Positions 1 through 8,991 of a stretch of DNA of 64,000 nucleotides are shown here, in pieces. Numbering within the stretch: position 1 is the first letter of the stretch; each line of letters opens with the position of its first letter. This DNA is from Sphingomonas leidyi (GTDB taxonomy: Bacteria; Pseudomonadota; Alphaproteobacteria; Sphingomonadales; Sphingomonadaceae). Position numbers and translations under genes: made by a program. The notes under the pieces are model-generated. The model did not search any database, was not told the origin of the DNA, and saw only the letters and a program-made list of their open reading frames with translations. The stretch spans positions 47,442 through 111,441 of the forward strand of contig NZ_JAASQV010000003.1 in NCBI RefSeq assembly GCF_011761945.1, given 5' to 3'.

Positions 1-1
1 C

Positions 2-1138
2 CTCTCGCACGGCGACGGCGTGGGCCATGGCATGCCGTATCGCGCCGTGGAGCCGGAGGGGCTGATCGGCTGGTTCGCCGATCTGCGCGGCCGCGCGCAG
101 AAGCAGCAGCCCGATCTGCTGGCGGACATCGAGGCAGCGGAAGGCGCGATCCGCGGCTTTCGCGACTGGCTCGCCGCCGCGCGCCCGGCGATGACCGCCC
201 GTGCCGGAGTCGGCAAGCCGGCCTATGACTGGTTCCTCGCCAATGTCCGGCTGATGCCCTACACTTCGGACGAAGTGGTGATGCTGGCCGAGCGCGAGCT
301 CACGCGCTTCTGGGCCGACTATGCCACCGAGCGGCACCGCAACCGCAAGCTCCCCGAACTGCAGCTGCCCAGGTCCGCCGCGGAATATGAGGCGCAGCTC
401 GCCGGCACCGATGCCAAGATCCGCAAATGGCTGAAGGACGAGGAGATCATCACCATCCCGGACTATATTCCGGGCAGCTATCGGGAAGTCGGCTTCAACG
501 CGCCCTGGATCGTGCGCCCCACCGGGCCGATGTTCTGGGAGCAGATCCAGTTCCGCGACGCCTCGCCGGACCATCTCCACGCCACCTTTCCCGGCCACCG
601 CTTCGACGGGATGACCGGCAAGCGCGTCACCGACCCGATCCGCAGTCGGGTGAGCGACAGCGGCCGCACCGAAGGCTGGGGCTTCTATCTCGAGGAGACT
701 GCGCTGCAGCTCGGCCTGTTCGACGACCGGCCCCGCACGCGCGAGCTGATCTACGTCTTCGGCCTGTTCCGCGCGGCGCGCACGATCGGCGACGTGAAGA
801 TGCAGCGCAACGAGATGACCGTGGGCGAGACCATGCGGTTCTGGAAGCAATGGACGCCCTGGCTGGACGACAATGTCGCGCGCACCGATGCCGGCATCTA
901 TATCCGCCGGCCGCCGGGCTATGGCATGACCTATACGATCGGCGCGATGCAGCTCCAGAAGCTGCTGGTCGATCGCCGCCGCCAGCTCGGCGACGCCTTC
1001 TCGGTCCGCGACTATCACGACTATCTGATGAACACCGGCCGCCTGCCGGTGTCGCTGCTGCGCTACGACCTTACCGGCCAGGACGACGAGGTCCGCGGAT
1101 TCTGGCGGCATGTCCCATTATCGGAAGTGCCGCGCTGA
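2..1138 (+). CDS. DUF885 family protein, C-terminal part (5' truncated by window)
   Basis: The frame is already open at the first base, so the N-terminus lies outside the window; a GTG at 20 is just an internal valine. About 378 residues are visible. DUF885 proteins are usually exported, roughly 600-residue, metallopeptidase-like proteins of uncertain activity. Supporting motifs are the GWGFYLEE segment near 676-700 (family version EGWxxYxE) and the PGH segment near 590-599. The family normally reads HExxPGH there, but this protein reads H-A-T-F-P-G-H, so the usual glutamate is an alanine. That may mean altered or lost activity. The gene ends in TGA at 1136-1138, and a 386-base gap separates it from the next gene. 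Family call is good; function is unknown. Confidence 0.8.
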   Translation, partial: LSHGDGVGHGMPYRAVEPEGLIGWFADLRGRAQKQQPDLLADIEAAEGAIRGFRDWLAAARPAMTARAGVGKPAYDWFLANVRLMPYTSDEVVMLAERELTRFWADYATERHRNRKLPELQLPRSAAEYEAQLAGTDAKIRKWLKDEEIITIPDYIPGSYREVGFNAPWIVRPTGPMFWEQIQFRDASPDHLHATFPGHRFDGMTGKRVTDPIRSRVSDSGRTEGWGFYLEETALQLGLFDDRPRTRELIYVFGLFRAARTIGDVKMQRNEMTVGETMRFWKQWTPWLDDNVARTDAGIYIRRPPGYGMTYTIGAMQLQKLLVDRRRQLGDAFSVRDYHDYLMNTGRLPVSLLRYDLTGQDDEVRGFWRHVPLSEVPR

Positions 1139-1524
1139 CCCTTTCGGCGCGAGACGCGAAGACCATTGCAGCAACAGCGTGACGATGGGGCGTGCCAGGT
1201 GCGTGCGCCTGGCCATTTCGCCTGACCCTTCGCTTCCGGACGATCCCGTGCTCCGGCCATGGTGCCATCCGGCAGGATGGCGAGGCTTGTCGCGCGCCCC
1301 GCGCTTGCCGCGTCGTACCCGCCTTGCCGATTGAGATTGAGCAGGATACCCGCCGCTTTCCAAGACCCAGACCCCCTGTCGACAATCTAATTTGATCATT
1401 GACATGATCGAAAAAGATCGAGATTGAATGATTGTGGAAAATCGCTCGGACGGGTGATTCCATCCCGCGCAAGGCGCTGACCCCGCGGGAAACGAGAGTC
1501 CGAAGGACCAATTGGGGAGGGAAT
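1139..1524. other. 386-base intergenic region with hairpin and putative promoter/operator
   Basis: No convincing gene is visible here; short open frames are shadows. A perfect inverted repeat GCCATCC-GGCA-GGATGGC lies at 1264-1281 and could end DUF885 transcription, although no T-run follows. From about 1380 the sequence becomes A/T-rich, as expected for a promoter. It contains the inverted repeat GATCAT-TGAC-ATGATC at 1394-1409 and a TGATTG copy at 1429-1434 that also occurs in the rhamnose divergent promoter. The Shine-Dalgarno GGGAGGG at about 1514-1521 serves the receptor gene. Confidence 0.5.
1391..1434 (+). promoter_or_regulatory. Putative operator/promoter upstream of the glycoside-utilisation operon
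   Basis: The segment holds GATCAT-TGAC-ATGATC (arms 1394-1399 and 1404-1409), overlapping a TTGACA hexamer at 1399-1404 that could be a -35 element, and then AGATTGA and TGATTG at 1421-1434. No clear -10 is visible. The palindrome looks like a repressor site. The TGATTG motif is shared with 20483-20508, which suggests common control by the rhamnose DeoR regulator. This is inference only. Confidence 0.35.
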
Positions 1525-4221
1525 ATGAACACCGAGATCATGGAGCCGCGCGTCCGCGGATTCGCGAAGCAGGCGGGGCTTTCGATGCTGGCCCTCGCCA
1601 CCATGCTGGCCTGTGCCGGTACAGCGCATGCGCAGACCGCCCCGGCAGGTCCCGATGCCGCGCAGGCCGAGGCCCAGCCGGCCGATGACGGCACCGACGA
1701 AGCCCAGGGCAACATCGTCGTCACCGGCACGCTGCTGCGCGGCGTCGCCCCCACCGGCACCAACGTGATCGGCGTCACCCGCGACACGATCACCGCGCGC
1801 GGCGTCAGCTCCGCCAACGATCTGCTCGCGAAGATCCCGCAGGTCGGCAATTTCGGCACGATCCCGGTGGGCTCGGCGTCGTTCGCCCTGCCGGTCCTGC
1901 GCCCCAATATCCGCAACCTCGGCGCTTCGGGCGGCAGCACCACGCTGGTGCTGATCAATGGCCATCGCGGCGTCGGCGCGGGCATCCTGCAGACCACCGT
2001 AGATCCCTCGATCCTGCCCCCCGATGTGCTCGAGCGCGTCGAAGTGGTGCCGGACGGCGGCTCGGCCATCTACGGCTCGGACGCGATCGGCGGCGTGGTG
2101 AACTTCATCACCCGCAAGCGCTTCGACGGCATCTCCGCCAATCTGCGCTACGGCTTTGCCGACAAGTACAAGACGGTCGACGGCAACCTGACCGTCGGCA
2201 AGGACTGGGGCAGCGGCTCGCTGTTCCTCTCCTATGCCCATGTCTGGCACGGCAATGTCCTCGGCATCGATCGCGACTATGCCTCGGCCGATCGCCGGTC
2301 GAAGGGCGGCGGCGATTTCCGCGTCACCACCTGCGCGCCGGGCAACATCCAGATCGGCGCGACCAGCTATGCCCTGCCCGCGCTGACCCCGGGCACGGTC
2401 AACAAGTGCGACCAGAATGCCTATGCCGACCTGTTCCCGCGCGAGGAGCGCAACTCGGTCTTCGGCTCGCTGACCCAGCAGCTCGACGACAATGTCGCCT
2501 TCGGCTTGACTGCCTATTGGGCCCGCCGCGACACGGTGGTGAACCAGGCCCAGGGCATGCTCTCCGGCACGATCACTGCCCTCAATCCCTTCTTCCGCCC
2601 GATCGCGGGCCTGACCTCGCAGACCGCCAGCTTCTCGTTCGCCAGCGTCTATGGGAACAGCCTGACCAGCCGCCAGCGCTTCGAATCCTATGGCGTCACT
2701 CCCAGCTTCTCCTTCGCGATCGGCGACAAGTGGCAGCTGCGGGCGGAGAGCAATTTCGGGCGCAGCACCAGCCTGGTGCGCGAAGCCGCGCTCGACACCG
2801 GCACCGCGTCGTTCGCGCTCGCCGGCCTGATCCCCGGCATGGCGCTCAATCCCTATGACCTGGCGTCCAGCAGCCCCGCTGCCCTCGCCGCCATCCGGAA
2901 CTACGAGAATTACGGCGACGCCACCCAGGAACTGGCCGAGGGCCGGCTGATCCTCGACGGTTCGCTGGCGCATCTGGCGGGCGGCGACGTCCGCCTCGCG
3001 ATCGGCGCCGAATATCACTACGAGAACATTTCCTCGCGCATCGCCCAGGGCGCGGTCGGCTCCTATGCCAATACCAAGACCTCGCGCGCCGCACGCGACG
3101 TGCGCTCGGCCTTTGGCGAGCTGATGATCCCGATCGTCGGCGCCGGCAACGGCAGCCCCGGCCTGCGCGGGCTCCAGCTCTCGGCGTCGGTCCGCTATGA
3201 CGATTATAGCGACCAGGGCGGCACCACCAACCCGAAGTTCGGCGTGAACTACAAGCCGTTCACCGACCTGACGATCCGGGGCAATTGGGGCACTTCGTTC
3301 CATGCGCCGAGCCTCGCCGACACGACGAACACCTCGGACTCGCGCGCGACCGTGCTGCCCTACAGCCCGTTCCTCGCGCCGGGCGCCGGCCCCCTGGATC
3401 CGCTGCGCAACACGATCGTGCTCGCAGGCGGCAACCCGAACCTGAAGCCCGAGCGCGCCGATACCTGGTCCGCCGGCTTCGACTGGACGCCGAAGGCGGT
3501 CCCGGGCCTGGTTGCGAACCTCACTTACTACAATGTGAGGTTCAAGGACGCGATCGGCCTGGCGCCGTTCCTCTCGCCGACGCTGTTCACCAACACCAAC
3601 TATGCGAACTTCTACATCCTCCGTCCGACGCTGGCCCAGGCCCAGGCGGCGGTGGGCAACCTGAACGTGGTGGGCGCGCCCAGCATCGCCAGCCTCTATA
3701 CCGGTCCGCTCACGCCTTACGTGCTGATCGACGCGCGCCGCAACAATCTGGGCGCGGTCAACACCGAAGGGCTCGACTTCAACCTGGCCTATACCCGGCT
3801 GACCGGCTTCGGCGCGATCAACGCCAGCATCGCCGGCACCTACACGCTCAGCCGCAAGTCGCAGGCGGTTTCCGGCGGACCGTTCACCGACGACCTGAAG
3901 AACGGCGTCGGCCGCACTTCCTTCGTCGCCACGCTGGGCGGCAAGTCGGGCGGGTTCATCGCCTCGGCCTCGTACAACTACAAGGGCGGCTTCCCGATCC
4001 TCGGCGTCACGCCGCAGACCCGGGTGGGCGCGTTCCAGACGGTGGATGCCTTCCTCGCCTATGACCTGGGCGCGCACGGCTTCATCAAGAACGCGATGCT
4101 CACGCTGAACGTCGACAACATCTTCGACCAGGATCCACCCTGGCTGAACAGCGCCGCCGCCTATACCAATGGCAGCACCCTGGGACGGCTCGTCACGTTC
4201 GGCATCCGGACCAAGTTCTGA
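1525..4221 (+). CDS. TonB-dependent receptor, head of glycoside-utilisation operon
   Basis: This 898-residue outer-membrane receptor probably imports the glycoside handled by the following enzymes. The start at 1525 is chosen over an upstream in-frame start because GGGAGGG sits just before it and a signal peptide follows at once (hydrophobic core about 18-31, cleavage after AHA at 36). A TonB-box-like NIVVTG lies at 63-68. The plug domain covers roughly 65-195 with DGGSAIYGSDAIGG near 177-190, and the C-terminus ends in an aromatic residue (TKF), as outer-membrane barrels do. There is no STN domain, so it is not a FecR-type signalling receptor. It lies 14 bases upstream of the rhamnosidase gene, very likely in the same transcript. 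The substrate is inferred from neighbours only. Confidence 0.92.
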   Translation: MNTEIMEPRVRGFAKQAGLSMLALATMLACAGTAHAQTAPAGPDAAQAEAQPADDGTDEAQGNIVVTGTLLRGVAPTGTNVIGVTRDTITARGVSSANDLLAKIPQVGNFGTIPVGSASFALPVLRPNIRNLGASGGSTTLVLINGHRGVGAGILQTTVDPSILPPDVLERVEVVPDGGSAIYGSDAIGGVVNFITRKRFDGISANLRYGFADKYKTVDGNLTVGKDWGSGSLFLSYAHVWHGNVLGIDRDYASADRRSKGGGDFRVTTCAPGNIQIGATSYALPALTPGTVNKCDQNAYADLFPREERNSVFGSLTQQLDDNVAFGLTAYWARRDTVVNQAQGMLSGTITALNPFFRPIAGLTSQTASFSFASVYGNSLTSRQRFESYGVTPSFSFAIGDKWQLRAESNFGRSTSLVREAALDTGTASFALAGLIPGMALNPYDLASSSPAALAAIRNYENYGDATQELAEGRLILDGSLAHLAGGDVRLAIGAEYHYENISSRIAQGAVGSYANTKTSRAARDVRSAFGELMIPIVGAGNGSPGLRGLQLSASVRYDDYSDQGGTTNPKFGVNYKPFTDLTIRGNWGTSFHAPSLADTTNTSDSRATVLPYSPFLAPGAGPLDPLRNTIVLAGGNPNLKPERADTWSAGFDWTPKAVPGLVANLTYYNVRFKDAIGLAPFLSPTLFTNTNYANFYILRPTLAQAQAAVGNLNVVGAPSIASLYTGPLTPYVLIDARRNNLGAVNTEGLDFNLAYTRLTGFGAINASIAGTYTLSRKSQAVSGGPFTDDLKNGVGRTSFVATLGGKSGGFIASASYNYKGGFPILGVTPQTRVGAFQTVDAFLAYDLGAHGFIKNAMLTLNVDNIFDQDPPWLNSAAAYTNGSTLGRLVTFGIRTKF

Positions 4222-4235
4222 GGGAAGGGGATCGG

Positions 4236-7200
4236 GTGTCGCTTCCGTCGTCTGTGCTGACAATGCGTACCCTGTTGGCCTCGGGCACGGCGGCCATGGC
4301 GCTTCTCGCCGCCATGGCCGCGTCCGCCCGGGACGACGGCCCGGCACCCACCCGGCTGACGGCCGAATATGCCGATGCCGCGCTCGGCATCGACGAGCCT
4401 GCCCCGCGCCTCGCCTGGCATTCCCCGGCGAAGCGCCAGGCAGCCTATCAGATCCGCGTCACGGCCGAGGGCAAGCCCGTCTGGGACAGCGGCAAGGTGG
4501 CTTCGGCCGACAATGCGCAAATCCCCTATACGGGGCCCGCCCTCGCCGCGCGCACCCGCTATTCCTGGCAGGTCAGGACCTGGGACGCCGACGGTCGCGA
4601 GAGCGGCTGGAGCCGGCCCGGCTGGTGGGAGATGGGCCTGCTCGCCCCGGCCGACTGGGCGGCGGGGTGGATCGCCGGCCCGGCACGCCGCGACCATGAC
4701 TGGAGCGACCTGCGCTTCGAAAGCGACCTGACGCTCACCGGCAGCTCGGTCGACCTGCTCTTCCGCGCCGGTGCGGCCGGCAAGACCTATGGCGAGGCCT
4801 ATGTCTGGACCCTGGCCGAGGAGAAGGCCGGCCCGGTGCTGATCGCCCGCGTCCGCCATTATCCCGGCGGCAGCAGCTCGGGCGTCAAGCTCACCGAGCT
4901 CAAGCGCGTGCCGCTCACCGGCATCACGCTGAAGGGGGTGCGCCACAAGGTGACGATCACTGCCCGCGGCTCGAACATCGCCACCGCGATCGACGGCAAG
5001 CAAGTCGATCTGCTCACCGACCAGTCCCAGCCGCACGGCACGATCGGCTTCTCGTCGCGGGAAGCCGCCGGAGCGACGATCCACGCGGTCAGCGTCACCG
5101 GCACCGGCAGCCCGGCCTTCGCCACCCGCTTCCCGGCCAACGACAATCCCTTTGTCGGCGGCACGGTCGAGGCGCAGGGGCTCACTGTCGCCGCCGGCGT
5201 TCCGAACATCGACATCGTCCTGCCGATCGAGGCCCCCGCCCCGCTCGTCCGCAAGGCCTTCACCCTGCCGGCGAAGAAGATCGCGGCGGCGCGCCTCTAT
5301 GTCGCGGGCGCGGGCTGGCCGCGCATGCATCTCAACGGCGGCACGGTAGGCGCCAGCGCGATGGCCAGCGGCTTCACCGCCTATGACAAGCGCGTCCTCT
5401 ACCAGACCTATGACGTGACCGACCGTGTTCGCGCGGGGCAGAACGTCCTCGGCGCCGAGCTGGGACGCGGCTGGTATGGGCTGACCGACCCGAACGAATG
5501 GTATTTCGACCAGGCGCCCTGGCACGGCGAGCCGGCGCTCAAGGCGCAGCTCGAAGTGACCTTCGCCGACGGGTCGCGCCAGACGATCGCCAGCGATGCG
5601 ACCTGGCGGACCGTCTCCGGCCCCACCCGCAACGATTCCGTCCATCGCGGCGAGCGCTATGACGCGCGGCTGCTCCCGACCGGCTGGGACAAGCCCGGCT
5701 TCGCCGGCAAGGGCTGGACCGCCGCCCGGCAGGTCGAAGGCCCCAAGGGTCTGCTCCAGGCCGCGAACGTCGAGCCGATCGCCCCGGTCGAGCAGCTTGC
5801 CCCGGTCTCGCTCACTCAGGTGAAGCCGGGCGTCTGGGTCTATGATTTCGGCCGCATCTTCTCGGGCTGGACCACGCTCGACGTGCGCGGGCCGCGCGGC
5901 ACCACCGTCTCGCTCGTCGCCAGCGAGCGGATCGGCGACGACGGGATGGTCGTCCCCGCCTCGGGCCTGATCGACGCGCAGCTCCAGACCGATCGCTACA
6001 CGCTCGCCGGATCGGGCGCCGAACGCTGGGAACCGAGCTTCGGCTATCGCGGTTTCCGCTATGTCGAGCTGCGCGGCTATTCCGGCACGCCGACCCTGGC
6101 CACGCTCACCGGCAAGGTCGCCCATAGCGCGGTCGCCCGAACGGGCAGCTTCACCAGCGCCAATCCGCTGCTGAACGAAATCGACCAGGCGGCGATCCGC
6201 ACCATCCTGAACAACATGCACGGCTATCAGACCGATACGCCGACCTATGAGAAGAATGGCTGGACCGGCGATGCCCAGGCCTCGGCCGGCGCCGCGGCGC
6301 GCAGCCTGGGCATCGCCCGCGTCTGGACCAAATGGCTGAACGACTATCCGGATGCCCAGGCGCCGAGCGGCGAGCTGCCCGAGATCGTTCCGGCCACGCC
6401 CTTCTACGGCTATGAAGGCACCCCGGGCTGGTCGTTCGTCTGGGGTCCGTCGACGCCCTGGGACGTCGCGGCGATGATCCTGCCCTGGGAACTCTACCAG
6501 GCCGAGGGCGACACCCGCATCCTGGCGCGCATGCACGCCATGCAGAAGCGGCTGGTCGACTATACCGCCACCGTCTTCAAGGCGCCCGACTATCGCCACG
6601 ACCGGGGCCTCAGCGAATGGAGCGCGCCGGGCCCGCTCGACATCTTCGCCACCAACAATGGCGGGATCGACGCGATCACCACTGCCTATTTCTTCCACGA
6701 GGCGGACCTGCTGGCCAAGTCCTCCGCAGTGATCGGCAACACGGCCGATGCGGACCGCTATGGCGCGCTCGCCGCCGATATCCGCCGCGCCTACAACGCA
6801 CGCTACTGGGACGCAGCGAACGGCCGCTACCGCACGCTCGACGACAAGGGCGCGACCAAGGGACCGACCCAGTCGCAGAACATCCTGCCGCTCGCCTTCG
6901 GCATGGCGCCGGAGGGCCAGGCGCAGAAGGTCGCCGATACGATCGCCGCCGACGTCGAGGCCCGGGGCCTGCGCGCCGGGGTGTTCGGCACGCGCTACCT
7001 GCTCGAGATCCTCAGCGACTACGGCCATGCCGACCTCGCCTATCGCGTCGCCACCCGCACCGAGGAGCCGAGCTGGGGCTTCTGGCTGAAGAGCGGTCAC
7101 AAGACGATGTTCGAATCCTGGGGCCTCAACGCCCGCTCGCGCGACCATCATTATTTCGGCTCGATCGCGGACTGGATGCGCCAGCGCCTCGCGGGACTGC

Positions 7201-7508
7201 GCCCGGGCGCGCCGGGCTATCGCATCGTCCTGGTCCGCCCCGAGATTCCGCAGGGCCTGGCTTCGGCTGCCGCCACGATGGCGACGCCGCAGGGCGAGGC
7301 CAAGGCCGGATGGCAGGTCGAGAACGGTCGCCTCACGCTCACCGCCACGGTGCCGATGAACGCCGCCGGCGAGATCTGGGTACCCGCCCGCTTCGGCATG
7401 GTCGGCGCAGTGCCCCGGGGCGCCACCCTGCTCCGCCAGACCGATGCCGCTACCGTCTATGCCACCGGGCCGGGCAGCTTCACCTTCGTGACCGGGGGAC
7501 GGAAATGA
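4236..7508 (+). CDS. Secreted alpha-L-rhamnosidase, GH78
   Basis: This enzyme hydrolyses terminal alpha-L-rhamnose from glycosides. The 1090-residue protein starts at GTG 4236 behind GGAAGGGG; an ATG at 4263 is an alternative. An N-terminal signal peptide is present (hydrophobic about 11-28). The order is beta-sandwich domains, a Bac_rhamnosid_N-like region (about 325-480), a further sandwich, an (alpha/alpha)6 catalytic domain (about 630-980) and a C-terminal beta domain. The catalytic signature reads DTPTYEKNGWTGDAQ, with Glu672 at the usual general-acid position and Asp679 in WTGD; Glu960 in MFESWG matches the family's second catalytic glutamate. The common form is DCPxRDERxGWxGD, so the loop before Glu672 differs. 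The stop overlaps the next start (ATGA), showing translational coupling. It probably acts in the periplasm or outside the cell and feeds rhamnose to the cluster at 16-25 kb. Confidence 0.93.
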   Translation: MSLPSSVLTMRTLLASGTAAMALLAAMAASARDDGPAPTRLTAEYADAALGIDEPAPRLAWHSPAKRQAAYQIRVTAEGKPVWDSGKVASADNAQIPYTGPALAARTRYSWQVRTWDADGRESGWSRPGWWEMGLLAPADWAAGWIAGPARRDHDWSDLRFESDLTLTGSSVDLLFRAGAAGKTYGEAYVWTLAEEKAGPVLIARVRHYPGGSSSGVKLTELKRVPLTGITLKGVRHKVTITARGSNIATAIDGKQVDLLTDQSQPHGTIGFSSREAAGATIHAVSVTGTGSPAFATRFPANDNPFVGGTVEAQGLTVAAGVPNIDIVLPIEAPAPLVRKAFTLPAKKIAAARLYVAGAGWPRMHLNGGTVGASAMASGFTAYDKRVLYQTYDVTDRVRAGQNVLGAELGRGWYGLTDPNEWYFDQAPWHGEPALKAQLEVTFADGSRQTIASDATWRTVSGPTRNDSVHRGERYDARLLPTGWDKPGFAGKGWTAARQVEGPKGLLQAANVEPIAPVEQLAPVSLTQVKPGVWVYDFGRIFSGWTTLDVRGPRGTTVSLVASERIGDDGMVVPASGLIDAQLQTDRYTLAGSGAERWEPSFGYRGFRYVELRGYSGTPTLATLTGKVAHSAVARTGSFTSANPLLNEIDQAAIRTILNNMHGYQTDTPTYEKNGWTGDAQASAGAAARSLGIARVWTKWLNDYPDAQAPSGELPEIVPATPFYGYEGTPGWSFVWGPSTPWDVAAMILPWELYQAEGDTRILARMHAMQKRLVDYTATVFKAPDYRHDRGLSEWSAPGPLDIFATNNGGIDAITTAYFFHEADLLAKSSAVIGNTADADRYGALAADIRRAYNARYWDAANGRYRTLDDKGATKGPTQSQNILPLAFGMAPEGQAQKVADTIAADVEARGLRAGVFGTRYLLEILSDYGHADLAYRVATRTEEPSWGFWLKSGHKTMFESWGLNARSRDHHYFGSIADWMRQRLAGLRPGAPGYRIVLVRPEIPQGLASAAATMATPQGEAKAGWQVENGRLTLTATVPMNAAGEIWVPARFGMVGAVPRGATLLRQTDAATVYATGPGSFTFVTGGRK

Positions 7509-8983
7509 GAACTTCGCTTTTCGCTCTCACCCTGCTGCTCGCGGGCACCGCCCAGGCGCAGGAGGTCCGCACCGACCGCGGGACCCTGCGCGGTGCCACT
7601 GCCGAAGGCGTCGCCAGCTTCAAGGGCATTCCCTATGCGGCCGCCCCGGTCGGGCCGCTGCGCTGGCACGCGCCGATGCCGGTCCCTGGCTGGACCGGCA
7701 CGCGCGACGCCACCGGCTATGGCAATGACTGCGTCCAGGCTCGCATGCCGGGCGACCTCGCCAACACTACGCTGCCGATGAGCGAGGACTGCCTGTTCCT
7801 CAACGTCTGGACGCCCCGGCCCCGTGCCGGCGCGAAGCTGGCGGTGATGGTCTATATCCATGGCGGCGGCTTCTCCACCGGATCGGGCAGCGCCGCGATC
7901 CTGGACGGCAGCCGCCTGGCTGCGCGCGGGGTGGTGGTCGTCACCTTCAACTATCGCCTCGGCCGGTTCGGCTTCTTCGCCACGCCCGCACTCACCCGCG
8001 AGGCCGGTGGCGGCCCCACCGGCAACTGGGCATTGATGGACCAGCTCGCGGCGCTGCAATGGGTGAAGCGCAACATCGCTTCGTTCGGCGGCGATCCGGC
8101 CAATGTCACGATCTTCGGCGAGTCCGCGGGCGGGGAATCGGTCAGCCGGCTGATGGTCTCGCCGGCCGCGAAGGGCCTGTTCGCCAAGGCGATCGCTGCC
8201 TCGGGCGGCGGCCGCGACAGCTGGCCCGACCTCGCAGCCGGAGAGGCCAAGGGCCTCGCCTTCGCCAAGCGCGCCGGCGCCGAGGATCTCGCGGCGCTGC
8301 GCGCATTGCCGGCGGACAAGGTGCAGGGCGGCATCAACCTGCTCAACGGCGACGAAGCGCATTATTCCGGTCCGATGACCGACGGCCGCATCGTCACCGG
8401 CGACACCGACGCGCTGCTCGCCGCCGGCAAGGCACGCGGCATCCGCTATGTCGTCGGCTCGAACAGCGACGAGCTGGGCTTCATCCCCGCGCCGTTCCTC
8501 AAGGGCTTCGTCGCCAAGGCGACCGAGAAGCTGGGTGCCGCCGCCGATGCGGTGCGCACCGCCTATGGCTCGGCCGAGGCCTATGCCCGCCACATCCCGA
8601 GCGACTATACCTTCACCGAGCCGGCCTTCTCGCTCGCCGGGCGGCAGGCCGCCCACGGCCCGACCTGGCTCTATCGCTTCGGCTATGTCGCCGAGGCGAA
8701 GCGCGCCACGCTCGCAGGCGCCTCGCACGCCACCGACGTGCCCTATCAGTTCGACAATCTCGCCGCCGCGGGCGGCAAGCCCAGCCCTGCCGACATGGCC
8801 GCCGCCAGGCTGGTCGCGGACCATTGGGCGGCGTTCGCCAAGACCGGCGACCCGGGCTGGGCAAGGTTCGACCCGGGCGCACAGATGCTAGTGATTAGCA
8901 ATAACGGAAGTGCCGCCGCACCCGCCGGCACGCCCGAGATCATGGCGATCGCCGCCGCCCGCGATGCGGCCAAGCAGAAATGA
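7505..8983 (+). CDS. Secreted type-B carboxylesterase
   Basis: An alpha/beta-hydrolase esterase of 492 residues. The start at 7505 overlaps the rhamnosidase stop and is followed directly by a signal peptide (cleavage near AQA, about residue 20). Type-B markers are the N-terminal FKGIPYAAAPVGPLRW, the SEDCLFLNVWTP block, the oxyanion-hole HGGGF, and the nucleophile elbow GESAGG with Ser207. A glutamate in SDELG and a histidine in SHATDVPYQF complete the expected Ser-Glu-His triad. The family hydrolyses carboxylic esters; the exact ester is unknown. Its position between a rhamnosidase and two more esterases suggests that the imported glycoside is acylated. Confidence 0.92.
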   Translation: MRTSLFALTLLLAGTAQAQEVRTDRGTLRGATAEGVASFKGIPYAAAPVGPLRWHAPMPVPGWTGTRDATGYGNDCVQARMPGDLANTTLPMSEDCLFLNVWTPRPRAGAKLAVMVYIHGGGFSTGSGSAAILDGSRLAARGVVVVTFNYRLGRFGFFATPALTREAGGGPTGNWALMDQLAALQWVKRNIASFGGDPANVTIFGESAGGESVSRLMVSPAAKGLFAKAIAASGGGRDSWPDLAAGEAKGLAFAKRAGAEDLAALRALPADKVQGGINLLNGDEAHYSGPMTDGRIVTGDTDALLAAGKARGIRYVVGSNSDELGFIPAPFLKGFVAKATEKLGAAADAVRTAYGSAEAYARHIPSDYTFTEPAFSLAGRQAAHGPTWLYRFGYVAEAKRATLAGASHATDVPYQFDNLAAAGGKPSPADMAAARLVADHWAAFAKTGDPGWARFDPGAQMLVISNNGSAAAPAGTPEIMAIAAARDAAKQK

Positions 8984-8991
8984 GGAAGTCC

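Noticed and set aside
1396..7151. Very long minus-strand open frames (nearly 1000 codons) opposite the receptor and rhamnosidase
   Set aside because: They are composition shadows of GC-rich plus-strand genes: Arg/Gly/Ala-rich translations without motifs, opposite frames that contain full catalytic signatures.
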